Assembly (NCBI GenBank): GCA_040954595.2 | Contig: CM082593.2 | Coordinates: 1,922,001 to 1,986,000, forward strand | Reading direction: 5' to 3' | DNA from: Balanoglossus misakiensis | Lineage: Eukaryota; Hemichordata | Length of the DNA: 64,000 bases | In this document: in pieces, positions 1 through 13,700 of the stretch | Layout: each line of letters opens with the position of its first letter | Numbering within the stretch: the stretch's first letter is position 1 | Translations under genes and position numbers: made by a program | Notes under the pieces: model-generated | What the model was told of the DNA's origin: nothing | Databases searched by the model: none | The model's input: only the letters and a program-made list of their open reading frames with translations

Positions 1-3000
1 ATGGTGGTCATGGCTTTCCAAAGTGCCCAGCCACTTAATGAGTTGAAAGTGGAAACGACATGTCATGGTGGTCCATTTAAAAACTGTTCTGATTGAAGCA
101 TAATGACCTTTAGTTCTCGCCCCTGGGTAATTTCAGATTGATTTTGAGCCACTGCTGTCAGGCTCTGATATAAAAGCGCCTATGTGCTGGCAGAATATTT
201 CTAATTTTCATCATTTCGTTTTTAATGCAAGGTTAATTCCCGGCGCGCATCTATATATTGACGGTAGTCCATCCAGGTTCAGCTGATTAATATTGGAATC
301 ACTTTAAAGGTTACGCTAAATAGATTTGGTTTTCAGATATTTGTGATGTCAAAAATAAAATGTAACATGAAAGTTCTACTATAAAAGAGTGAGTTAATGA
401 AAAATTTTATTCTGTTTTGTTAAAAATAAATTGAAATGTACCGAATCGCATAAAAATGAAATTGGCCCGGACAGCTGATCACTCAGAAATCCATGGTGGC
501 TGGGGATTATAGTCATGTGACATACTCTGTTTAATTATTGACAGGTATTTCCACAATGCAATAAAATATTTGTGTTTAATATGTTTCATGTTAGGACTGG
601 GGCGTATAAAATGAAAAATAGACCCCTTTGATAATGTTACCCAGGAAACCACAGGAATCACATTAATCATAAAAGGTAAACTATGAGAGAGGGATGAGTT
701 GTCAACTATGTACCAACCAGGACATTGATTGACTTGATAATATGGTCATAATATAATTACAACCAGCACCTTTCAAGTCAATCTTATGCACCTAATTACC
801 TTTGATATCAGTATAATGAACTTGTCAATATTCTGTAATTGATCATAACCATCTATAATTTAACAAGGATGAAGAATGATTAATTCCATTACAGTGTTAT
901 CTGTATTGCGTGTTCTTCCCTATCTGGTATACTTGTTCGATTGTGAAAGAAGGAATAATTATACAATACCGTTTCATACATGCAAGTGTGTAGAACATTA
1001 CAGTTTTACTACTTATAGAGCCTAGCATTATATTATCATTCACCTAATGCCATAACCTAATTGGCATCTGTGTGACAGTTGACGATAGGAGCTACCAGGT
1101 ACTGTTACATGTAGGTGTATCTACATCATATTAGCCCCTCAGTCTCTGTCTAAGCGTTGATTCAAAATTAATCCGACTGTAATCCTTCCTGATTGCTCGC
1201 GGTGCGACAAGTCTGTAACTCAATCTGCCCACGCAGAAGACAAAGTCTACAAAACCAAAAGACTGCAGGAATATTGCACAAAACAAGGACTGCAGACGGC
1301 CGGTGCACGTAACTTGATTCTTGTGTGTTACTAGCCTAGAATCCATAATTGTTAATACATTATTCTGTCCCAGAAACATTTAAATTCATCAAACGTTTGT
1401 ATTGCAGCCAATGTTAATGGATGTGTTTCGCCTGAATGTGTGGATTTTCAATGATATAACAAGTCCTCCCTGCCTCGTTTTATGACCAACATGTAATTTG
1501 TCGTAAAAATTGCCTGAGAATCCTGGGGTAAATTGGGTAAAGCCATTATGTTATCTGGGCGTTGCACTTTAAGTCGGGGCCCTATTGAACTGTGTGGAAA
1601 AATAGCTTGTCATTTTAATGTTTGTGTTTGTAAGTAGTTGACTTCACTCAAAGATACACAGAGAATGAGACAGCAAAAATCACCAGGATGCCTGGCGATA
1701 GATCAACACACAGAAATAAAAAAAATGGATATAACATAAAAGGAATATTAAAGAGCTTATTAAGCCTGTAATTCCTGCTACTGTTACATGCATTGAGTTT
1801 CAGAGCAACAGTATGATGCCTGATTACATCTGAAATGCTTTTAGGCAGAACTTATTGCACAGTTGAAGACGCAGATAAAATCATCCCCCAGAAGATGACA
1901 AGATTATAGCTGCGCATACAGCTGTATACATAGTTCATAGTCTCTGGGGAATTGTGTGTATATGGTTTGAATGATGGATGTGCCACATAAGATGTGAATT
2001 CTGATTTCTAATGAGTCATCAAGCACAGTGTGGAAAATATCATCTTGATCATTTAATATTTCAGGTAAAACTTGATTAATATTCATGGGTATTTTTGAAA
2101 ATTTAATCATTATAATTTAAGTTATTAAAAATTAGCACTCTTGTCTATTTTTATCCAAAAGTGGACACTTCGTTTGATTTGTTCTCCAGCGCGAGTTGAC
2201 GCTGTCGCAGTGCATCGTGTATCACGAATCTATAGCCTGCTAACTATAGCTGTGCCATGTTTCTGTCTGCTCTTCTGAGCTGTTGTTAAGTGTTCCCAAG
2301 AGTGTTTGCATCGATTTGCGGTGCTGGCCATACTCCCCACTTGGATTGTGGTAAGAGTGAATCTGACAGGTGTGCTGGATTTTCTGTCAAAGTGTCAAGG
2401 AACGAAAATAAAGGAAGAGATGCACAGTAATGTATGCATACTCTGGCTTCCTTCTTAATGAATACAAACGAGATCCCGACTTTAAAGATGATGTGAGCGC
2501 AAAAGACGATATCTCTGTCTGCCTTCGAAGTCATGTAGGAGATTTGAATTCAGGAATTCAGTATTCAAGCCACCAATCTTGCTCAGTGGCTCAGGGTATT
2601 ATACTGATAGCTAAAAATATCACCCATACACTTGGAAAGTGAAAAACTTGCATAAAATCAGCTTGAACACTGAAGTGCTATGTACAATATGTTGATTTGT
2701 GATATCACCTTGACAGATTTGAGAAATGTTACATCACCAACGGCAACTGAGCAAATACAGAGCGACAGAGTAGAATTTAACATTCACTCGGTGCAGTCCG
2801 AGTCTGAAATATTCAGTGAATGTTTCAGAGAGTGCGATGTTACATGCATGCACAATTCTGATATGCGTTTAGTGATGACTACAAACTCGTTGTTTGTTAC
2901 TATGTACGTGTAAGCCGTTTGATTTGCAAAGTACATGCAGGGGATGCTAGATTTGTTTTGATTTTCCCTTTTGCACCCCAGTAGAAGACACATTCCTGGT

Positions 3001-3238
3001 TATGTGCCTATACGTAGTTTTATTCACACACGTTATTTTGATTTTTGAAACTGTTTTCTATGATTACAGGGGAAATACTTTGATGGCTGGCCTTACGGCA
3101 TGAAGTCTAGACTAATGCTAATTATTAATTAATGTTATAGCCTTCCGATGACATCCTGAGTGGATTGCTTATTGCTGTGGTTTCATGCAAGTGCTAAGAA
3201 TGAAGCCTTTAAATATTTTATTTTTCAGGGTCAAAGGA
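1..3238. other. AT-rich non-coding stretch upstream of RAP1GDS1
   Basis: I see no exon here that I can support: open frames are short and AT-rich, lack convincing splice borders and resemble nothing I know. A polypyrimidine tract and CAG at about 3231-3238 look like a splice acceptor just before the RAP1GDS1 start exon. Part of this stretch may therefore be a 5' UTR intron with an untranslated first exon and promoter upstream. I could not place that exon. Confidence 0.4.
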
Positions 3239-3287
3239 AGAAACAGGAAGACAAAGAGAAAAAGAGAAAAGACAGACCAGAATCACC

Positions 3288-6200
3288 ATGGGTGAGTTTC
3301 TGCTCTCACTGTTGCAACCACAACATTCATTCCGTTCCTCAGGGGACATACTCTAAAATTGGCCTGTAAGGCTCTAATAATTGCAGATGTTGTGTTGGTT
3401 GTCAAAGAAGCTGTGGAAATCTCAAAACAGGGTGCTGCAAAGCATATGTTAATCAATCGTACCCGCAAGACATGCATCTGGAGGGACGTGCAAGTCAAAC
3501 TCGAACATATTGTCAATGGCAACCAGAATTTATCTGCTGAACACACAAATCTCCTGATTCTGCTTATTAGTCGAACACAGCAATGCGAATTATATCACAC
3601 AGCGCTAATGAAATATTGATGATGGCTGCAGGGCGCCGTAAAAGTGATTGCCTTGGGGGACGAAAGAGACTTAAAATCCTGCCAAAGTTCAAGAAATTTC
3701 AGCTTTGAGTACCATTAATCCGAATTCAATTATGGTTAATGTGCATAAATGTCAAGTCAGGTACTCGGGGAATGGTTAGTTAAATTTCTGTGATCAAAAG
3801 TACGGTGGCGGTCCAGCGATGGGATACAGATATTTTCTCTGCAGCTAAAGAAACACAAATGCTTTATGCACAAAAGTATATTTTAGCCAAAGGCTTCAAA
3901 AAAATCACAAGAAAATTACCTTTTTTGCAATTTATTTACATTTTACGTGACATGGATTCTGAAACGTCAAACAGCCATCTTTCAAGTAAATTGCGTGATG
4001 CTTTGCTCTTGCAACGATCACGGTTCACGGAGCAGGATCTATGAAGTTACTTCTTGGTGACTTGGTACAAGTGAATTCATTTATATTTGATCACCAGATG
4101 ATGTCATTCGGTATTAGTTCTTTCAGTAGACTGCTCCAGATTCATGAGGTGATTTCGCTGACAGTAAAAAATGTACAGGTCTTGAACAGTCTGCAGTGTG
4201 TCGCACCAACTATTCATTGAATAAATTTGTGTGTCCGACACACGGAAATCAAGTCTGTACAGTATATATGTACGGACTGATGTGTGTGATGATTGCATGA
4301 CTGGTGTGTGTGTGTGGCTGATGCATTGATGCTAAACTTTGAACTCACAACAGCGGGATTATTAAAGTTTCCTCGTTGCGTGTTCACTTTCAGACGACAT
4401 ATCCAAGGGAATAGAAAATCTGAAGCTCGGAGAAGGCAACATAGAGGGCAGTCTTGATGCCATGCTCCGAGGAATCGGTCAGAATGGTACGTACATCACT
4501 GATTCAACACAGTCCTGTCAATTATAGTTTCTTTGTGTGTTCAGTTTCGTTGACTCTTTTTATTCATTTCAGAATCGGTGAGTGAGTTGCTGTGTTCAAG
4601 GGGAGTTCTCGAAGTCATCGCCAAACAGTTAGAAGTCACAGAAGATCCAACATACCTGGCTAAAATGGCACAACTTGTTGCAGAAATGACCAAAACTGGT
4701 AAGATTTGGAATAATGATTTTTCTGGCCATACAGACAGTTTCAATGAATATCAAAGACTCAGCTAAAATACCCGTAAAAATTGTCGTAGGATATTAATAT
4801 TAATCAGCCAATCACAATGTATGATTTCTATGTTCTTCTTTCAGAATCAGTGCGAATGCCGTGTGTGAACGCAGGGTTAATTCCACCATTGGTCAATATT
4901 ATGAATCATCAGATTACAGAAGTTGTGTTACAGACGTCCAGAGCTCTGGGAAACATCTGTTTTGATAATGGTGAATTTTGCTCTTGGTTATGATAAAACT
5001 TGACAGAAATCTGTTTTGATAAAATCAACTGTTTGAACACATAGAATCTGTGGTTGTTGTTGTTGTTGATGATAATGATGATGATGATGATGATGGTGGT
5101 GGTCATGATGACGATATTGAACATTTTCATCTCTATCTCATATATGCAGATGAGGCAAGAGCAATCATTGACCAATCAGGTGGCTTGGAGAAGCTCATGG
5201 ACTTAATCAAGAACCGTTGTTTGTCGAATGATGCAAACAGCGAAAGTGAGAAACTGAGAGTTGTGTGTTTTGGGCATTTACTAAATCTGACCAACTCAAA
5301 TGGTAAGTTATGTCCATTGGACTGAAGTTCAGAACATTGCAAATGGATAGTCTACTTTCTGCTGGTCAAACATTTACATGGTACCTGAAATTTGTACCAC
5401 TGTCTCCTTCTATTTTGAAGTATTTTGTAATCTTTGATGTTCTGCATTTCAGAGGGGATACATAGTAAAGTATTTTCACTCGGTGCGGTGGCAGCCCTAG
5501 AAGATTTCCTCACAAAATATGCAGATGATACATCGCTGTGTGAAATGGTCTTGCTGTGTATTGACAGCCTGTTAGAGACAGGTAGATGAATTTCATCGAC
5601 ACTATACCTGAAATTGCTATCAATTTTAGCTCCACTGTAAGCTATACAGAACTTAGCAGGAATAGGCTGATTGTCCATCGTTTCCCCAAACATCATCTTT
5701 TAATGTCTTCACAAAAAGTAAAAAATATGAATATCCTTTTTACAGAAAGTGGAAGAATGAAGTTTGCCTGCAGCAGGATTGTTGAAATTTTAGTGAAATT
5801 ACTAGAGCAACAGGACGATGGTGAAATTCATGAAGCTATATTGGATATATTTTCTGTCCTTGCTGAGAACGGTAAGATTAGTGTTTCACCTGTACCTGTC
5901 AATAGTCACCTATTTTTGCAACAGCGTTGTATCTGACATGTTTAAAAAGTTAAATTTTATCACATTTATTGAAACTTTATTTATTTGTGTTCCCTTTCCC
6001 CAGATTTGATTAAAGTTAATTTAACTAAATATCGCCTGGTTGAGATTCTGGCCAGACTGATGAACACACACCGTGGATATCAAGCAAATTTTACACATAC
6101 CAGTAGACGAAGCAGTGAAGCCTTCAGTTTGGAGAAAGCTGCCACTGATATAATTGTCCTGATACTCACAGAAGATGAAAGTATGAAACTTGTGTTCAAT

Positions 6201-8281
6201 CATGGGGAGGGAGACTTGCTGAGGGAAGTCATGTCGTCATGGTTACAGTCTCCAAGCATTCAGAGGAAGATATCAGGAGCCTTGGTCATCGGAAATTTTG
6301 CAAGAAGTGGTGAGTGCATGGTTTTTTAGTCCTGCAAGAGAATAGTTTGTGCCTTTACAGGCCAGCAACTTCATGAAAAGAAATTTCTGTCAGTAGTCTT
6401 CTGCAACTTCCCAATGTAAATCATGTTGAAGTGCAGGCCTGTCAATAGATGATGTCATCATCTTTTTGTGGTTTTGAACAGATGAGCATTGTATAAAGCT
6501 GGTGGAGTGTGGCGTGTTGAAGCCTCTGCAAGAATTACTACAGCAACACAAGAATCCTGGTGACATTGACATGAAATTACAACATGCTGTCCTCAGTGCA
6601 TTTAGAAATCTAGCCATACCGGGTGAGTGGTTGGTCTGTTGTGCTGGTTATAAAACCATTATACTGGATTGATCATAGATTTTCCTTTTATTTGCCTGAA
6701 AATTTAATGTTTTGATCATTGACACTTTTTGCACTCAATCAGTACCATATTAGAATTCAGGAGCTGTGTACAAAATTTCTTCAATTGTCCTGTACCAAAA
6801 TAATCAACCAATTACTGATTTTTTCAGCCGTCAACAAACCCATCATGTTGAAGTCAGGGGTGTTGGATACAGTATTGTTAATCATCAAAACAGAGATGGC
6901 TCCAGTGCAGTTCAAACTCCTGGCAACCATCAGGATGTTGGTGGACGGACAAGGTAATTAAAGAGCAGACCTGTTAAAACCATGAGGCGTGCATGTGATC
7001 ATTTTATTTTGCCTGTAGATTGTGAAAGTGCATTTCGAATGATAATCCTATTCACATTCCATTCCAAGCAGCCGCTGCAGCAGTTCAGATCGGGGAGAGT
7101 GAAGCCACAGTCAAGAGAATCACTGAGCTGTGTGAGGTGCCTGACCATGCTGGAGTGGCTGGAGAAGCCAACAGGTGAGGAGATTTATGGTGTCTGATTG
7201 GCTCACTGACATGCATGTGATGTGCATGTGACATGCATGTGACATTCAACTCTTGATGTCATTGGTGTCTTTTATAAGAGTTTGCAGCACTCGTGCTAAT
7301 TACTGTGCCGTGCATCGCATATCTTCCGTTGCTCTCCAAATCGACATGATAGCAGAAATTTTGACACTTGTACTGAATGGCTCTTCACAAATAAAGAAAC
7401 TCTGACTTTATTTTCGACCTGCTTCATTAGGCTCCTGGCTGCTCTTGTGAAGAACTCTGGCTCAAGCAATGTCATGGTAACGGTGGTTAAAGCGGGAGGA
7501 CTACCCTACTTGGTTGCCATGGCAATGTCTGAGTACACACTCATGCAGATGGAAGCGCTGGTTGCCATAGCACTGATTGCATCTTGCACACTGGGTGAGA
7601 CAAGTAGAAACTAGATTTTATGAATCACTTTTTCTTCAAAATCTCTCAACACAGTACTTATTTAGAACGTTTCAGATCTTTTAATATGTGCATATTATGA
7701 TTATTTTTTGTTATAATGACTCAGTTTTTGTCATGATATTCTCATGACAAAACTATAAACTGTCCAGGAATACATCATCATGTGTCATCCCGACAATGTC
7801 TTTGTGCATCATGTCAATAAGATTCTTCTTTTTTTATCAGAAAAAACAGAATCCGATCTCCAAAAGAGTAATTTGATTAAAGTCCTACACCAGGTGTTAA
7901 CCTCGACTGATTCACAACTAGAAGGCACTGTAAATGAAGTGATAGTGAATGCGCTGACAGTAACAGAACTACTCCTGACTTCTGGTAAGAAATACAACAT
8001 CTCAGTGTTTCACTTTGGATATTGGCATTTCACTCTTTGGACAGGACTTAAGTTCATCTACATCTCACATTGACCACTACTGCCTATTCACATCACCTTG
8101 GGCCCCACTAACACTGCTTGCAGCTTGAATTTCTAATTTTTTTACTCGTTTGACTACAGCAAGCCTGAAAAGGGAACTGAAAGAAGCTGACGTTGGCAGT
8201 GCAGTTAAAAAGCTGACATCACACAGTAACCAGCTGATCAAAGACAAGGCAAAGACTGTGTATCCCAAAATCAAATCATGA
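3288..8281 (+). CDS. RAP1GDS1: RAP1GDS1 / SmgGDS armadillo-repeat chaperone of small GTPases (complete)
   Basis: SmgGDS binds polybasic, prenylated small GTPases of the Rho and Rap type in the cytosol, acting as a chaperone and exchange factor. Fourteen coding exons join in phase: 3288-3291, 4394-4486, 4573-4698, 4845-4970, 5150-5302, 5453-5581, 5746-5871, 6004-6309, 6482-6622, 6828-6953, 7072-7174, 7431-7594, 7841-7984, 8160-8281. They give 620 residues, against about 607 in vertebrates. The first exon holds only ATG plus G before a GTGAGT donor, and the protein opens MDDISKGIENLKL. Family stretches seen are RMPCVNAGLIPPLV, SRALGNICFDN, FRNLAIPAVNKPIML and PVQFKLLATIRMLVDGQ. The rest is armadillo repeats; no CaaX box or membrane segment is visible. 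The start choice rests on the phase and the match of the N-terminus. I am very sure of the family and fairly sure of each border. Confidence 0.93.
5054..5107 (+). repeat. GTT/GAT/GGT trinucleotide microsatellite
   Basis: Tracts of GTT, then GAT, then GGT units in RAP1GDS1 intron 4, about 45 bases before the exon at 5150. Intronic and probably neutral. Confidence 0.85.
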
Positions 8282-9680
8282 GACGGAGAGAGTGACACAA
8301 AGCACAGAAACATATCCAAGCCACTGTTGGTGCATGCCGGTCATGTGACAGTCACATGAAAAGGATCAAGTGTGATGATTGGCCGAACGGATTTCATGGA
8401 CTGATTGGCACTTATGGTAGTTGACAATGTACAAGTCTTGGGACCAGAAGGTAGCTGCTCTTGTAGAAATGTGTGAAGTGCTAACTTGACAGAAAGCTGG
8501 GTTGCAATCAGCAAACAGGAAGAGTGTAGGTAGTACCAAGGAAGACTGCTTAAATGTATCGCAGTGTTTTCATCCAGATATGCAGTAACAAAGTTACTGT
8601 CATGAAAATGTGAAATTTACTGAACATGCAAGAAATTTACAAAACGTGGAAAATTTGAAACATGCAAGTGACTGTAAAGTAATTTGTAGATAATGGTCAC
8701 AGGGTTACTGTAAAAAGCTAGGTTAGGAATCATGCAATGCATATACACACAGCAACAAGAACGTCGAGTCGATCAAGTATGACAACGTATACAGTTAGGA
8801 GGTGGGAGAAGGGTTGTGATTATCAAAACACAACATTATTTTGCAAAAGTTTTGAATCTATCAAGATGTTTATGTCATTAATGATTAATGTGATATTTCT
8901 TAATTGGCCGAAGGTACGTTTTAACCTTCTGTTGGAGAAAAATGGATTTTACCTCATTTGCAAAATGAACTACATGTAAACTATTCAATATCTTCAAATT
9001 GACATATCGTCCTCTCTTCTCAAAAGTTGTAAAGGTGTTATTAATCTTATATGGACTTATTTCGATACTACAACAAGATACCCTATGAACATCCAGTCTA
9101 GTTTGTAATATTTCAAAAGTCCCCCTCTATCCCCAATGGTAATTTTGTCTGGTATGTCACAATTCTATTATGCATTACTACTATTTATTGCAAGTGGGAT
9201 CATACAGGACCTTCATGTGAATTTTTTTTATATCTTGTAAATGTGGGTTTTCTATGCAATTATATATCTGACTGTTATTGACAAAAAAAATTTGGAAGTA
9301 AGACTGACAACTTATTTTATGCATGACTTTTTACTAAGAACAGAACTCGGAGATCAGGTTATTTCTCTGTTGTACATCACACAATGGTATCATTCCAACA
9401 ACTGACTCTGACTGCAACTTATTTGACAGAAATTATAGTTTACTTCAGATTTTCAATTAAATCCGTGACTTCATATCTGGTACAGTCTATTTGGTGTATG
9501 AATATTTTTTTCTCAAAATAATTGTACAAATTGAGAGATTTCAAGAAACAGTTGAAGCATCTCAGTGTGAGTGAAAAGATTAAATATTAAGGTGTGGAGT
9601 TTGGGAGATTTTACATTTTCAGCAAACATCAATATTAAATATTATAACTAAGAATAAAGATTTTTTGCACATCATTACAT
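8282..9680 (+). other. Probable RAP1GDS1 3' untranslated region
   Basis: AT-rich sequence follows the TGA stop and contains no plausible exon. The first good AATAAA on this strand near the far end is at 9653-9658, which would give a UTR of about 1.4 kb. The extent is inferred from that signal alone. Confidence 0.45.
9653..9658 (+). terminator. Candidate polyadenylation signal of RAP1GDS1
   Basis: AATAAA hexamer in AT-rich sequence about 1.4 kb past the stop. It is the best placed signal before the tail-to-tail neighbour at 10.7 kb, but earlier sites could be used. Confidence 0.35.
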
Positions 9681-10727
9681 TGTATTGTGGAGGAATTTTT
9701 GTGATTTTTCAATTATGGTTTTGATGAATGGGTTCTTGAGAGTTTTGAAAAATGTAATAACAATCAGATCAGACATGTCTGGGTTACAATGACAATAAAC
9801 AAGCTTACAGTTTGAACTGAAATCATCTAAGGTAAACCAACAGAAATTCAACTTCAGAGAATCAAACACTGTATATCTTTATTCAAAACAGCTGGTGACA
9901 AACTTGCACATATCTAGTGTTAATTTTGTAATTCAAAGAAATATTTAGGCAGATGAAAACCATTGTGTGAATCCATTTCAAGATACCTGAAATGTTTTAT
10001 AAAAATGTTTGCAATTTGGTTGCGAGTGCATATTTTAAAGCAGCAATCAAATATGACACAAAGGTCATTTCATATCAGTCTGTATGTATGGAAGAAATTA
10101 TAAAAATGCTAAAAACTGCATAGACAAACGAACCACGTGAATGTTTAATGATACCAAGGGACAAAACAGGGTGTGGCCTTGCATAAAAACAAATCAGAAG
10201 CTATTTGTTTGTTGGTGGCGCTGTTCACATTTGAACTTGCTTATACTATTCCCGATCTTCGTTTTCCATCGAACAAATTACAAGCCTTTCCCGATTTTTA
10301 TTCTCTAGTCTGAGCCAAACTGAAAGTGCGAAAACCTTTGGTTATTGATCGCCAATTCAAACAAAGTCATTAAAATCTATCACCGAACAGTCTCTCCGGA
10401 CAAATTGCCCTCGCTATTGATCATCAGATATTACGTCACGGTTTAAGACTCATTTAAATCATGCCAATAAACCTCAGTAATCGATTTAGTAATCAGACTG
10501 CAGACATCGCTGGAAAACTCGCATGGCATCACAAAGTTATGAAGACTTCCAAAAATCGGGAATATAGAGTAGACAAATCTTGCAAATGGTGAATAAAATC
10601 TTGTAATGACGAGTTTGCATGTGCGGAATCCAGTACTGTTTTAAATGGTCTGTATAATCAACGTTTCATTAAAATTCTCAAATGCATATACAGGCTTTCC
10701 ACCTTTCTAGCCTGTAAAAACTGTAGA
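9681..10727. other. Intergenic / 3' flank between convergent genes
   Basis: No coding exon seen. It lies between the 3' ends of RAP1GDS1 (+) and the 1005-residue membrane protein (-). Minus-strand AATAAA signals (TTTATT on the plus strand) occur at about 10297-10302 and near 9878, so much of it may be the 3' UTR of the minus-strand gene. Confidence 0.4.
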
Positions 10728-13700
10728 TTACACTGCGACATCGTCCTGGCAACCATTGTTTTCGACACCCTCGTCCTCAGTTAATTCTTCGGGATAAATT
10801 TTGTTTTGTCCCACTCTCCAAATATCTTCGTCTGAAACCCATTCTCGACGGTTCTGCTTCCGGAGTTTGTTCGACGAGGACCCGAAGCTTGACGAACTGT
10901 GCTTCGGTCGTTGTTTTTTCTCCGATTCACGTTGGTCGCTCTCCTCGAAGTTGGTCGGGAGGGTTGGTCCGCGCTCGCCGTAATACGTGTACATGTCCAC
11001 CCGCGAATCTCGGCCGCTGGTTTTCCTTCCTTCCTGCATTCGGTGCATTTCGAACGAGGCTTGGGACCCGAGATCGTCAGAATATTCCTCTAGATGAACA
11101 TCCCCTTTCCTATAGCGCTGGGATCTCCTCTCCGGTGCTTTTAATCTGTTTTTATCGGCGGTTTTCTGAACTTCATCTTTTGGACGACGTGGAGATGACT
11201 TCTCAGGGGCTGTTTTATTTTTAGAAATTTCTTTGAAGCTGTCCTTTAAACTCTTTTGCCTCGCAACTTTCTTATTTTTCGCCGGTTCGGCGTCTTGTTT
11301 TATACTTGACGATGAACCAATAAGCCCGTTCATGTTGTACGAGGCTCCCCGATCTTCTATGTCTATATGTGTCGGCGGTAATGGCGTGATTTCCGTCGCG
11401 ATGAGATCGGAAAGTCTGACGACAGATACAGGGGCCGTGGTCGCCATGTACTGTTCCTCGAAAACGCAATACCGCGCCAGAATTCTGGACAACGCGATGT
11501 CCACTTTCCGGAGGAGAACTTCTTCCTCGGAAACGGACGAGATGGACGAATTGGAGTAGAGTTCGATGAGGTAAGGGACTGTTGCTATGACGACTATCGC
11601 TACGCTCTCGACTGTCGTGGTGAGTTCGGCCAGGACCAAAAACGTGAACATGAAACTGACGAAGAGGGAGATGGCGAAAAATTCCAGGAACGCGTGCGCG
11701 TACGCAGTCCCGATTGGCTTGACGAAATCGCAGACTTGTTTGAAGGTGTCTTTGGTGATGGAGTCGCGAGGAGCTTTGTCGGCAAGAACAGGTATTCCTT
11801 TGAAAACTCCTGCCTTCGCGTCGACAAAACGAGGCATTTTCAACGGGTCTATGCCGACCGGGCTTCGCTTTCCACGTTTCATTTTACTCACAGGCACAAT
11901 GTGTAGAGTGTCCCCGACATACGCGATGCCGGACGACGCCCTTTCCTGACAGGAGATATGGAAAACGGCGTTTTTCACACGGGAATAATAGTTCTGGACT
12001 TTGGCCAAGTAGTGACAAGCGTAAAATGTGATCGCGCACATCAATAAGAAGAAGGGGACTAGTTGGTCCTTGTATATGCAGAGACCCAGTACTGTGTAGA
12101 TGCAAATTTCCGCCAAGAAATGCAACGACAGGGCAACCACGAAAGCAAAGGACAGAAACCAGAAAGGGACCAAGTAGTTGACCACCGGACAACAAGACCC
12201 GGCGCTCAGTGACGTCACTTTCCTGATCACCGTCAGGAGGTGATGGGTGCAGCTGACCAGTGGCGACCGTAGACAGCAGTTGGAGTCGCGAATGTTTCTG
12301 CAGTCGTTCAGAATCGCCTGGTGCAAGAATCCGGCGACGCTCTCGTACACGATAGCCCGCCCGTCACACGTCACCCTGGTGATGTCGAAGAGGTCACACG
12401 ACTTCGTGTAGTAATGGTGGAAGGTCTTCTCGTCGATTTCGATCGTGAGCGTGAATAAACTATCGGCTTCCGAGAGAACGACCAAAAATGACAAAATCAT
12501 GTAAATTCCGTACACTGCCAGCGAATACGAAAACGGCAACTCAAAGTTCCGATCGAAGAAATAAAAGAAATTATTGGCCAGATCGTCACTGTACGGTACT
12601 TGCTTGAAATTGCTTCTGATGTCAGCCCCCTCAGCGGCGACATTGTATATCACGTACCCCAAATGACAAAAAATCGGCAGAAGTCCACAATATAGTAAAA
12701 ATCGACCAAAACTGTACCAAAAAATCTGGCAACACGAACGCGACTCGTCTTGTGGTTTTCTGACCATGGAATGTCTAGCCTTCGTCGATCGGCAGATCAT
12801 TGCGGTCAGAGAAACCGGCGAGTTGGGACTGTCCGTCATAAGATTTTCGTCCTCGATGACAATTACTGTCTCCGATTCGTCATCCAGAGTGAAGAGTTTA
12901 CCAGTTTTCCTCTTCGATGGAATCAGGTTCAAGAGGATGAACGGGAATACTGTAAATGCCACGATATGCTCAACCACAACCAAGATGAAGTACACGGACG
13001 AAAGCCATGTTGGTGGCGACAGTACTGTCATCTCGTCGTCATGGTCACGACAGTGATAGTTGTAAAAGTCGTTATAGGAAGTCGAGTTGTCTGTTTGTTT
13101 CTGGCACAATAAATAAGTCCTCGTTCCCAAATTTGAAGAATCGACGATTAATTTCATAATGTCTGTGACCATACTTTCTTTGCAGATATTTGAGAGATTT
13201 TCGAGGTCGGCGGCGCATTTTAAATAAAGCTGCTGCTTCACTTTGTCGGCGTCGTCATTTGGCAACAGCGATGCTTCCACCAAAGCATCGTTCAGACTCA
13301 GATTCATGGGGATTTGTATTGCGTCAGTTCCAACAGTTAAAGCGCCTAAGGAAAGAATACTCACGGCTGAATTCAGCGTGACAATGAGGCGTCCGTGCGT
13401 GTCCTTCAGCCAATACCCGGTCAGTTTCAAATTCGCGAATGTCGTCTGCGTGTCCGAGAACGACCACATTTGTGTATCGTAGGTGGTATCCCAAGGAAGG
13501 TAGAATTGAAATAGGACAATCTTGGCACCTTTTGCGACGATACCGTTGAATCGTTCGGCAAGTTGCTCTGTCGAACCTGAAAGTGCCAACATACAGACTT
13601 GCTCAACGGAGGAATCGCAGTCAAGTCCGTCGTTATAGTAGTACACATCGCTGGCGACCGATGACACTCCGTTGGTTTGCAGAAAAATAAATAGCACCAA

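Noticed and set aside
7205-7245. Tandem ATGCATGTGA units in RAP1GDS1 intron 11
   Set aside because: Short low-complexity intronic repeat with no sign of function.
11233-11949. Two plus-strand frames of over 100 codons (108 and 120) within the 10.7-13.7 kb gene
   Set aside because: Antisense shadows of the large membrane-protein frame; composition follows the opposite strand's codons.
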